A stretch of DNA of 64,000 nucleotides. Source: Lineus longissimus. Lineage: Eukaryota > Nemertea > Pilidiophora > Heteronemertea > Lineidae. Position numbers and translations under genes: made by a program. This document shows positions 13,001-23,420 of the stretch, one piece after another (position 1 is the stretch's first letter; every line of letters starts with the position of its first letter). Below the pieces are notes generated by a model. It was not told the DNA's origin. It did not search any database and saw only the letters and a list, made by a program, of their open reading frames with translations. Location of the stretch: assembly GCF_910592395.1 (NCBI RefSeq), contig NC_088316.1, positions 2,172,001-2,236,000 on the forward strand, in the 5' to 3' direction.

Positions 13001-16000
13001 CTATCACCTCACGCTAACAAAGGGGTGTATTCTACAATTGGTAACAACACTCCAGGAAAAGCCAGTCGTGTACATACCGCCATCTGCAAAGCCGTTAAAA
13101 AATATCAAAATCAAATTCTAATATCTTTTTCAAAGGCTAAAAAAGTGTTTTTCAAATCGAAGGTGACCTTTCACACTTTATTCTAAGTCTGGATCCTAGA
13201 TCCAAGTAACAAACAAAACTACCATTGAACAAAACCACAATCAAGCTATGGAAATAAGAATTCATTATTTCTAAGGTAAAGATCTTAACGCGGCCACCAC
13301 CAAAATCAAAATACTTGGAGTACAAATCGCGACGGACAGTAAGATACTACAAGTCAAAACCACCAACCCAAGAAATGAAATGAATCAGCACGAAAAAGTG
13401 ATTTGATAAATTCTAATAGAAGTCCATTCACCAATAGTACTGGCTGTAACCCTGAAAGTATTCCATGGCTGTTTACTTTTCCCATTGTGACACACTTTAT
13501 CATTGTTGCCACCTCTCCGGACAAATTTTTTTCTTTAACATTTTTAGATTTATTTTTTGCAGAGACATTCCAGCTTTAAACAAAAATGTTTTATCAGGTT
13601 TTGGAATTTCACAAAACAAGACAGAACCATTACCAAGCCAGTAAAATATTCAGGGTTACAGAAAAAATATAATATCGAACATAAAAGTCATATTTTCTGC
13701 CCTGGCTTTTAATGACTACTACTTACTTGGTCCTAGAGGTAAGAATGAAATAAGGGTGAAAGTGAAAAAAGTTATGACTTGAAAGTTGATTAAATTTATG
13801 ATAGCAAGAACCACACTACTTCCTTTTTGGTGATGATAAGTTTTTGCTTCTATCTAATTGTTGAATTGAAAACCAAGTGTCTACTTAGACACTATAAGTG
13901 TCATATCCAAGGCCCAGTTGCCCAGGGGATTTCGCAGGACCAATATTTCGGCCTACTTTAAACATTTTCTCAGGCAATGAAAATGCACCTTCTCATGTCC
14001 TGTTTATAAGTCAGGCCCAAATCAGTTAGCTAGATTAGGCGGGGGGAAATCGCAAAGGGGTTTTCAACCTGCAGTTTACAGAGTCTGTCAGAGACATACA
14101 ATCATGTACTTACATCTGTAAAATCTATCTTTGTGAATATTTCTTTCTGAGCCTTGCCTTGCACTGAAAAAAAAAAGTTGCACATTAGAATATTTGAGGG
14201 CATACCAATTTTTTTACACATTATTTCGTTTTCTTTTTAGAATATCAGGGCATTCTCTTCCAGCACCATTAGATTAAACACTTTTGATGCATGGATCCCC
14301 CCCCCACCCCCCTTAAAAGATATCCAAACCCAAACGATGACTTACTGTCTTGTGAGGCCTTCTTTGCCATGTCTATCTTATCTTGTAACAGCAGGATCTG
14401 CTTGTCCAACTGTTGATTCATCTCCAGTTGTGTCTCAAACCTCGTCTTCCATTCGTTACCTAAGAAGAGGAACAGAAGATACAAGTATTCAACAAAAAAC
14501 AAAAGCGTAGGAAAGGATACCCACTTTTTTCATTAAGGCAAGAATAAAAGGAGACTGAATCCTGTATGGCTGAAGATGAGTCACTGGGCCGATAGACCAA
14601 CTGGTGCCTCACTATACATGCTATACTGGCACGCAAACATGCTCATCCTGCCTTGGAGGAGGAATACCCCCTGGAGAATTACACATCCAAGTGGAGAGCA
14701 AACGCTTGAGAAGAAGAACATCAGCAGTCACACAAATGGGAACTGGTGCATTTACGGATAAATAAGTTATATTGTGTCCTCTTCTTTCTCTGAAGCAAAT
14801 AAACTATCCCTGGCAGATAATTGTGAGTGGGGAAGAGCCAGATAAATGTGTATCTATGTTATGTTATAACAATCAGAAGGATAATAACAAACACACCAAA
14901 AAAAGACTGAAAACTCAGCTTGTGAAGTGCACACCATGAAATCCAGGTTAGTGTGATTATGTGAAAATGCGTTGTCCCCGCAAAACAGGATTTCTTCATC
15001 CCATTTATGACAAGAAGACAAAACCAGGCCTTTTTCTCTTATAAACCTGGCAGTCATCTCTTGATCCCCAGAGGTTTTGTTTCCATTGATGCAAGGTTCG
15101 GCCACGTGGCCTCGAGTCTCTCGATGTCCCAGCATGGGCAGTTCTGGAGCACATGTTACATTAACAACAGTTGATGCAAATGATAAGAATCTCGATCTGT
15201 ATCAACAATAGAGTTGTAAAACAGTCCTTCCTAGAATAGAGGACAGTCATCACACACTTTTACCCCAAATAAAAACTTACAAAAATAATCGCTAAAATCA
15301 TAATTTTCTGAAATGAAAACAAGACCTTCATGTTCAGAAAGAACTATTCTTTCTCACTCCTGGGATTACATTGTTATAAATATGTTGGCGTTTTCTGTTA
15401 TAAAACCTTGTAAAATTCACTTGCACCAGTTAAGTTTGTCTGTACTGCATGCTGATTATACATAAATGAGCCTAAAAAACCGTCCGACAATTTCAAAAAG
15501 CTTACGCCACATGCAAACCTGTTACCGAAGTCGCATCGAATATATATTGTTTTTACCCATATCTAGTTTTGTAGCATCTGAAAATAACACAATTACATGG
15601 AATTTTCTTTGTCAATCTGATGAGAAAAAAATCTCTGTCGATCTCCGTTCAGTTCTAGAACACAAAACCAGATTAAATTCAGAAAGATGGCATACCGTCC
15701 GTATACCAAGGCAAAGATTGCAATGAAAAATTGAAACAAAGAGATCCTTTACAAAATCCATGAATTGAAAGAGATGGTTTAGATAAATGTAGAAATTTCT
15801 ATAAAGAAATTTCATAGATTTTTTACAACATTTACAATGTAGTGTTTTAGATTCCATATAGATTTTGTAAAGGCAATTTTCTTAGAAATAAAAAAAAACA
15901 AATTCTTGTCGTGGACCGTACATTCCGTATGACAAACTTCGTTTGGTAGAATTACATGGTGCAAAACAGCACTCGGTGTGAAAATCGTGCAGGAAATTTA

Positions 16001-16990
16001 GTTGGGGTTTTACAAGATAATCAAAGTCAATGGTGGGAAGCTGGAAGGTAAATTAGTGGGATAATTCATGGTCAGGGTCATTAGAAAAACATCATGCCTC
16101 CTGGTAGATAAATTGATCAAAAGGCTTTGTTGGCTTTCTTGGCTTATTTGTTTACATCCCCTAATTTGCATGATGTTTTCCTAATTGTAATAACTTGGTA
16201 TCACGGCACAGGCACGTAAAGATAAGAGCTCAATAGCCCCTCAATCGACTGACAAACACACCCTTACTGACAACACACACCAAATAACTGACAAGTGTGA
16301 ACTTAACTTCCACATTTGCAATTACTTCAAAGTTCAAGTGTAACTATGTTGCCAGTAAGGGTTCATTTGTGAGCTGATTGAGCTCTTATTTTCACCTGCC
16401 CGTGATCACAACACATACCTTCCTCATCGATGTTATCGATCCTCCGCTCCAACTCATCTACCGTCATCTTTAACTCAGTCGACGACTGCTCCAGCATCTC
16501 CCTGAAGTTACACCAAAACAACCACACTTCAGACTGATTAGAATGGGTATTTACACTTAAGCACTGAAGATTTTACGAGATGCCAGATCACAGCAGTCTG
16601 GAACACTGTAGCAGTAGCACTTTTACTTACACTTCCAGCATCCAGATAGGTATCTAAGCCAGTTTGAAGGAATTTTCTTGCAATACATTACCACAATACC
16701 AGCACATTTAGGGCCTAAGTTATGCAAGATAGACACAACTGAGTTTTCTATGACCAATTCTGTACTGTCACTATAAAACTAAGTGTATACAATGTATACA
16801 GATACATTTCCTTAACATTAGAACATAAAATTCTATCAGATTCAGGCAATTTCTCGCATCAAAAACTATATTACCGCATTCCTAACATATTCAAGCATAA
16901 ATTAAACTTTATTTGAACATACTGCATCTGCTTCTCTTGCTGTAATTCGGCACGAAGCCGTTCCAGGTCATGTTCTTGCAAGTTCGCCAT
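10064..16990 (-). CDS. CCDC169: Coiled-coil domain-containing protein 169 (complete, 7 exons, 215 aa)
   Basis: Exons in transcript order on the minus strand are 16990-16923, 16501-16419, 14459-14346, 14163-14114, 11155-11060, 10664-10519 and 10154-10064. They sum to 648 bases (215 codons plus TAG), and every junction has AG/GT and matching phase. The translation starts MANLQEHDLERLRAEL and is heptad-rich through about residue 150. It carries the family signature NEWKTRFETQLEMN near residue 51 and QESKAYHK at the exon 5/6 junction, both closely matching vertebrate CCDC169, which is about 214 aa. The tail is basic (KKLPKLE). The function is not established; in vertebrates the gene is a small coiled-coil protein. 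The ATG is the first codon of exon 1, and no competing upstream start was seen. A MITE abuts exon 2. Confidence 0.88.
11325..11575 (-). mobile_element. Decayed 3' end of a non-LTR retrotransposon (copy B)
   Basis: On the minus strand this matches the LINE fragment at 23543-23880 over its C-terminal coding end. Shared stretches include AAACTGGGCCTGT, CACATCCTGGAAGA and GGGGAACAGAGGCAGATTT. Stop codons and indels break the frame. It lies in the long fifth intron of CCDC169 (11156-14113). Confidence 0.65.
11576..14113 (-). other. Remainder of the long CCDC169 intron
   Basis: AT-rich intronic DNA without a supported exon. It includes a degenerate piece of the GGAACCTCCCTTAG / GGACACCTCTC repeat family at 12363-12485. 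Open frames of 60-96 codons in this stretch show no conserved motif. Confidence 0.5.
16198..16411. mobile_element. Inverted-repeat MITE next to CCDC169 exon 2
   Basis: The left arm (ATCACGG...AGATAAGAGCTCAAT...CCCTTACTGACAAC, about 16199-16274) is repeated as an imperfect reverse complement at about 16346-16408. No coding frame is present. Its right end is about 8 bases from the exon 2 donor side (exon end 16419). A related sequence lies at about 54360-54490. Confidence 0.6.
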
Positions 16991-18415
16991 GTTGTTTTAT
17001 TGGTTTCTAAGGAAAAGTCTTGCGCACGTTTGTCCAATCGTACTTTAGAGGTACTGTTGAGTTGAGCGAGACTATAGTTTATACCCTTTAGTTTCTCGGG
17101 TGGCATTACACAGTGGGGACGGAGTCCGTTTTGTCCCCCCTTCCCCGCAGAGAAATGTAGTTCTTAAGACACAGGCCGTTTCCATGTTCGTGAATGGATC
17201 CAACCTGTTCCAAATACTAATTACTTTGACGCCCTGGTCTTAGTTTCTATCTGCAGAGGGATCATGGCGATTTTATGAGCCTAGAATCTGTGCCAATTGA
17301 AGTGGGTCTCAATCCCCAGTTTGGCCTCAATATGTAACATACCTTCCATCTGCCACGCGAGGTTGGGCGTAGTTGTGCGAGTGTCAATCATGCTCGTCCA
17401 AATTCTAGGCCATCCAGCGAAAATATAGTCGAGATGACCCCATGTTTTCACATCAAATAAAGAAACTAGATACGTTTGGCTATCTGCTGGTGGTGATGGC
17501 ATTCCCAAATCATTAATTTTGAACCGATTGAGGCCGGTTTGAAGATCGCAGCTATCATGTCATTTCTTGGTCAATTATTTACCATTTTCAGGAGCCAAGT
17601 GGTGTCAAAGGTGGCGCCACCTATCGGTGAACTTATGAATTAAATGCAATGAAAATGCTACAGACTTCTCTGGATTCATATGAACCCAGAAATGTGTGGA
17701 TTATGGTGCCTATGATGTATGATTAGGCCACAGCAGGAACTGAAAGACTGCTACGTGTGGGTTGCCCGAGACCTATTTGATGCTGCCCTTGACACCGTCC
17801 TCCGTACTGTGTAGTGCTACCTAGTGCAGTTATAATGTGTGTGTGTGGGGGGGGGGTGCCCCTTATCGAAATAGTTTTGTAGCCCTCTCACAGGTCTAAC
17901 TCTTCGCAAATGCCTCGGGCTGGAGAGCCACAGTTGTGATATGGGTAATGGGGGGGGGGCTATCATTTTCTTGTTGTTGGACTCAAACCTTTAAGGAGAT
18001 AACCGAGATTATCACACTATGGCGAGTTCTGCCCTTCCAGGCTCCTCAGGGTAAAAAACCCAGCATATCCACCAGTACAGTACTGTGGTGTTTGGGACAC
18101 CCTGTAGAGTGTTTTAACCTATCCTCCAAGCACAACTTCTGAGATGGAATTATTGGTATCATAAGATACACTGCATTGTCAGCCATCTCTCTATGCTAAT
18201 CTCAAATTATGAGCAATCCAATTGATCGCTATCAGTAGAGATATTCTATCGATGTTCAAAGAATACACAAAGTAAACAAATCATACTGCTTATGAATCTA
18301 AAGAGATTTATTGTCATAATGCAATATCTATCAGGAATAAAAACATCTTTTTACATTTTCTCCCATTGAATCAAAGTCAAATTCAATCGAAATTATCAAA
18401 TTGGGTCCCAATGTC
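16991..18415. other. Upstream region of CCDC169 and intergenic DNA
   Basis: No gene was recognised. A GT/G-run lies at about 17838-17859 and another G-run near 17949-17958. The promoter of CCDC169 should lie just above 16990, but I see no clear TATA box. Confidence 0.35.
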
Positions 18416-18419
18416 ATGT

Positions 18420-18478
18420 CCTTGATAGAGAGGATGCACTTAGTAGAGAGGTGTCCGCAAAGGGAGGTTCAGCTGTAG
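18420..18478 (-). repeat. Terminal fragment of the CAGTGGAACCTCC pogo-like repeat family
   Basis: On the minus strand it reads GCTGAACCTCCCTTTGCGGACACCTCTCTACT. This matches termini seen at 18790, 19190, 29680 and 37775. The CAGTGGAACC type of end is typical of pogo/Tigger DNA transposons. Confidence 0.55.
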
Positions 18479-18684
18479 ACCAAACAAGCCTATCGGCGTC
18501 TGATTCACAATGTGGTTTGTGAGGAGTGTCATAGTCGTCAACAGTGTAGCTTACGTATTTCGAAGACCAGTGGAATTGGCGGCGTCAAATTATTAGTGAA
18601 ATTTATAATTTACAAATTACAAATTACAAATCGTTTATTGAAACCGTGTAAAAAGTTACATTTTACATAAGATGAAAGTACAAT

Positions 18685-19320
18685 GACCATAAGCATGATG
18701 AACTAAATAACTGGTGTGACATTGTTGTGGATTTGGTAGTGTGCAGCTGGAGGAGTGGACAATGTCACAACCAGGGTTCCTACATTATGTACAGTGGAAC
18801 CTCCGTTAGTAGACACCTCTCTATTAAAGACAACCTTTCCAATAAGGACACTGGTTTTGGTCCCAAATTGGTTGTTTCCATTCAATTTTGACTTCTCTAA
18901 TCAGTCTTTGGGTGTTCCGAATGCTTGACACATTTCGAACATGTTTTGGTTGGAAACAACCCTACAGTCTTGCACTTATGGCTGAATGAATGACAGTGCA
19001 TTTTCGTGTAAGCTCGGTGACGAAATGCTGCGACACTATTCGTCACCAACATGCTTGATGGGTGGTGCCATCTGCACAAAGGACGATGAATTAAATAACT
19101 GATGTGACATTGTCGCTGCATTTGCAGGTGTCCACATCGAGGAGTAGATGATGTCACTACATGTACCAGGGTTTGTACTTTCATATACAGTGGACCTACT
19201 TTTTGTGGACACCTTTCTATTGAGGACAACCTCTTTAATAAGGACAGTAGTTTTTGGTTCCAAATTGGTTGTTTCCATTCAACTCGACTTCTCAGTTTAG
19301 GACACCTCTCTGCTAAAACA
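18685..19320. repeat. Duplicated block containing pogo-like repeat copies
   Basis: Two related units, about 18685-18905 and 19075-19320, share the same order: AAATAACTG(G/A)TGTGACATTG, a variable stretch, TACAGTGGA(A)CCT, (T/G)GTGGACACC-like text, and AATTGGTTGTTTCCATTCAA. This looks like a tandem segmental duplication of DNA already carrying a pogo-like fragment. The units differ by substitutions and small indels, so the event is old. Confidence 0.6.
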
Positions 19321-19965
19321 GCACTTTTCAGTCCCTGGGGCATTTCTGGAAATTTCATGCTATAGAGCAATTGGTTCAGCTAAGTGACAAGAACAGTACT
19401 ATAAGACGGTTTTAAAAAGTTGAAAATTATTTATTTAAATGACATATGAATGGTTCAGCAGTAATTGGCAGTGTGCATTATGTAATGAAATATGATTTAC
19501 ATAATATAACATTTTTGTGACAAATAGTACAGATGATGGATAAATCGATACAGTGGATAGCTGTTAGAATATGCAATACATGCAATAGCATTTGTTTTTA
19601 TTGAGATTTTGCGAGAACCAAGTGGTATTTTGACAAGATAATAGAAAGCCAATAACACTACAAGAACATGACTTCAATACATTGACATTGTAGTACTTGG
19701 TATACTAAAAATATTCAAAGATGGGTATCTTGAGTTAAAGTACAAGATGTATGAATGAAGGAGGCACTCTGGTAAGAAATGGTGTCGCTAATGAAAGATT
19801 AGAATTAAGACATATCTCTGTATTTCATGTGGTGTACTGACAAATGGTGCAGTTTGTTAGCAATTTTGTACATAGTTGGTGTGTCATGTTTATTCATACA
19901 TCTTGCTATATAAAAGCGAGTGAGAGAGGCATTGTGACATTAGAGTGTTGTATATCTATAGAATA

Positions 19966-20155
19966 TGTGACCCGTCACAGCAAAACCAGGTACATGTCGC
20001 ACAGAAGATGAGCCTAAATGACACCAGGAGATAATGGAAGAAATTGATGTGCTCATATTTTACAAAAGGCAGACAATAGATAAATGAACAAACAGTCCGT
20101 CTCAACCTGCCAAGCTCAGAGCGACATGCGCCTGGTTTTGCTGTGACGGGTCACA
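19966..20155. mobile_element. 190-bp MITE with TA target duplication (TGTGACCCGTCACAGC family, copy 1)
   Basis: The ends are TGTGACCCGTCACAGCAAAA at the left and its exact complement at the right, flanked by TA on both sides (19964-19965 and 20156-20157). No coding frame is present. Two relatives lie in synthetase introns at 25470-25982 and 27653-27875. Confidence 0.8.
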
Positions 20156-20479
20156 TATACAAAGTTTACATAAAACAAGATTTGTATGTTTATTTAGGAG
20201 GAGTACAAAAGTTGTATATAAAATGCCGACTTCATAATGATTTATAGGACACAAAATTTGACATGACAGCATTTTATAAAATATGAATAATCTATAATGA
20301 GAATAGTTTTGTAGCACCAATGATTTGAAAATACTGAATTTATTTATTGCATGAAAAGAACACAAAAAACAGGACGATTACATGATTGTCACATGCTTGT
20401 CACATGCGTGAAATATATTGTCATGGATGGGCATTGGGAACAAAAAGAATTGCTGTTATCAGCTGCATTGGTAGCGATT

Positions 20480-20915
20480 GCTTTAGCTGATTTTCAGAAA
20501 CTGACAGGAATGAGAATGTTGATATAGTGTTGAAAAAATATTTTTATAACATACATTGCATTCAAATAACACTAAGAAGTAGACGAGTACTAATTTCGCA
20601 CACTTGAAAATATATGGACATTGACTGTCACTGGTAGTGGTAGTAGAGTAATTACATGCCATCAGCAGCACTAATTCAGACAGTTTTCGCTGTGCTTCAG
20701 TAACTGACTGGAATGACTAAGTTTGATTGTGCTGAAATGATACATAATAACGTACATTGCATAAACAAAATGATTACAAGATTTGTACTGTCTTGAAATA
20801 TATGGACAGGGACAGTCACTGGAAGTTTGACATGCCATCAGTTGCACTGCTCCCGACAGTTTTCACTGTGCTTCAGTAACTGACTGGAATGACTAAGTTT
20901 GATTGTTCTGTATTT
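20480..20915. repeat. Tandem repeat of about 180-200 bp, two to three units
   Basis: The core CTGTGCTTCAGTAACTGACT plus GGAATGACTAAGTTTGATTG occurs at about 20690 and again at about 20868. A more diverged copy begins at about 20490. Between copies the text AAATATATGGACA, GACAGTCACTGG and CATGCCATCAG recurs. Confidence 0.65.
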
Positions 20916-23091
20916 GCCTCCATTTGGATTTTGTGAACAAAAGTTACTAACCTTGTGTAATTGAAGTGTCGAATTCGCCTTGGTCGAAATGATAATACAG
21001 TAAATAAATCTATTGAATGTTGCTGAAAAGAAAACATTTACTACGTTAGAAGCCATGTACATGATAACACCACCACCACCATTATCAATATCATCACAAG
21101 TCAACTGGGGAATATGTGTGATATTTGTTCAAAACTTGCGTATATGGTATTTGCAGGTCTATTGTATTGTAACATATTTTTCACTTTCAAAATTAACTTT
21201 TTTACTAGAAATTATGAATCAATACTAACCGTAAGAAGCGTATGAAATTACAGAAGGCCTTCGTCGAAAAATGTAATGTACTTGTACTCATTCGTGTCAT
21301 TAAACCTGAAAGCAGCACAGCATAACAGTGAAATTACCGTGACATCAATGGATGTCAAACTAACGTAGTGACGTAAATTTGAATTCGAAGTGCACAATTT
21401 CACAATTAAGGTTTTGAACACATTGAGAACTGAAAAACTTCATACAAATGCTTTCACACCAATGATATGATTGTGGCGCTCCTGATGAGGTATCGCCCTC
21501 TGCTAAGCAGCTTTGGTCGTAACTAGGGTAAATGTTTTTTTCAAGTGATATGAGCGATGCAATACCTTAGTTACCACCAGCGCCACGTAGCAGTCAATGA
21601 AGTTGTGCTGGTACCCCATTAACGTCATGCTTCAAATTTGAAGAAATTAATATTACCTTCATTAAGTACGTAATTTACACCAGGCCTTTGTCGAAAATGT
21701 AGATCTCGAAGTCTAACTGTATTAATGAAAGAAAACATCAATGTGACAATATGGTCTACTATTTATGAGGGGGAGAACGGGTATTTTCGGGACACTGGGA
21801 TGGGCCGAAAATAACTGTCGGGATTCGGGATAGACACCCTTATTTTAGCGGGATTCGAGACAAGCCGTGTTTTGCGTCACGATTCAGCTAAAATTGCATA
21901 TTGGGAAACGGGATAAGCCTTTTTCCTAACGGGACGTCGGGACAGTTACCCCCCCCCTTCCCCGTTCCCACCCTCATGACATGTAGCATTGATTGATTGT
22001 ATTGTAGGCCTATTGTTACTCACAATCTATTTTTTTGTAATTGATACTGGTAGTATCAATGTGAAATATGCCACACGTTGGGAGCATGCAAGGCCTAGTA
22101 CAATACACCATCATCACAATCAAATATTTCAATAATACACTGTCAACGAGAGTGAATGTTCAACCATCAATCACGTGCATTGTAGTGTAGCCTACATCCC
22201 CCATGACGGCTTGCGCCCCGCTGACACGACGAGCACATGGCTGAGCCAATCCATCGCCTATACACTACTTTACAAAAATCGACACCTACTGAAACTTTCA
22301 CTAATTATTCTCGGAAATGTACTTTATCGTTACATCAATAAATGCACATTCGAATTTCAAAACTACCACTTATTTTTGCCGTGAAACTGACCTGAGTTAT
22401 CGAAACACCGTCACTACGAAAAGAGGAAGAAGCAGGTCCGCATTTATCGAAATATTGCTAAATATAATTGTCAAAATGTCGACCAAATTACCAATTAAAT
22501 CACAATAAACTTATCAAATGTTCACTCATGCCTTTGGGTGAAAAAATACTGATTTTTCAATCATTCTCAATTTTACAAATCACCAATCACAAAAAGAAAT
22601 AATGATGCAATTACCCAAAATAGATGAGATTTGACCACTGGTATAATTCCGCCATCTTGGATATCGGCATCGTCACCACCACTTCAAATTCTAAAGTCTT
22701 ATTCAGGCCTAATGTGTCACCTGCTGTGGTAAAATGGCTTGTTTTATCAATAAATAACAAAATATGATCTTTGTAAATAAAATCGGAGATCTTCTGGTGT
22801 GTTTTTATGTGAATTTATTACGAACTATCAATGCAGCGCAGGGCAGCCATCGTGTTCTCATGCGTAGTGGCGATGCGATAGCCATCCGCGGCACTGCTTT
22901 TCAAGATGGTGGCAATTGCCCAGTGCTAGAGGCGTTGTAAGGAAAATTGAGAACAGGCCCCTAATGAATGAACTCTCAACGATATCGATATATTTTCGTA
23001 ATTCCAGCACAACTGTTCAACAATGAACGTCCACCGACAATCCCACTTAACGAATATTAATATCAATTCATATCATGTATCTTAAAACGCT
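20916..23091. other. Intergenic DNA with no recognised gene
   Basis: This contains a G/C-patterned stretch at 21765-21975 with repeated GGGATTCGGGA / GGGACA motifs ending in a C-run. The remainder is AT-rich. Two CAAGATGG/CCATCTTGG motifs (22651, 22909) resemble YY1 sites but are not enough to call a promoter. Confidence 0.35.
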
Positions 23092-23097
23092 TTTATT
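23092..23097 (-). terminator. Candidate polyadenylation signal for the valyl-tRNA synthetase gene
   Basis: TTTATT on the + strand reads AATAAA on the minus strand. It lies about 325 bases past the stop codon (23421-23423). Confidence 0.35.
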
Positions 23098-23420
23098 TCA
23101 TTTTAAAAAGAGTTATCGAGTGAACGATGACCTCCTACCGTACCCTCGAAATAAACAGCCAAAATGACCACAAAAACACCTTTTTAGAAAAAAACAGCGA
23201 TTTTTACGAAATAAATGTCATCAGAGACGAAACTAGACACTAATTTAGCTAGGTATGCACAGTAATAGTACCTGAAGTGATCGATTTCAAGGAGAAAATA
23301 CACTGAAAACAACTTTTCAGGAACAGAAATAAGATCACATTGTGAATAATAAGCAGTCTGTACTAGTAATGGAATCCCTTTGAAATGGTAGAACACATCG
23401 GGAGCCTCAACAATCCTGAA

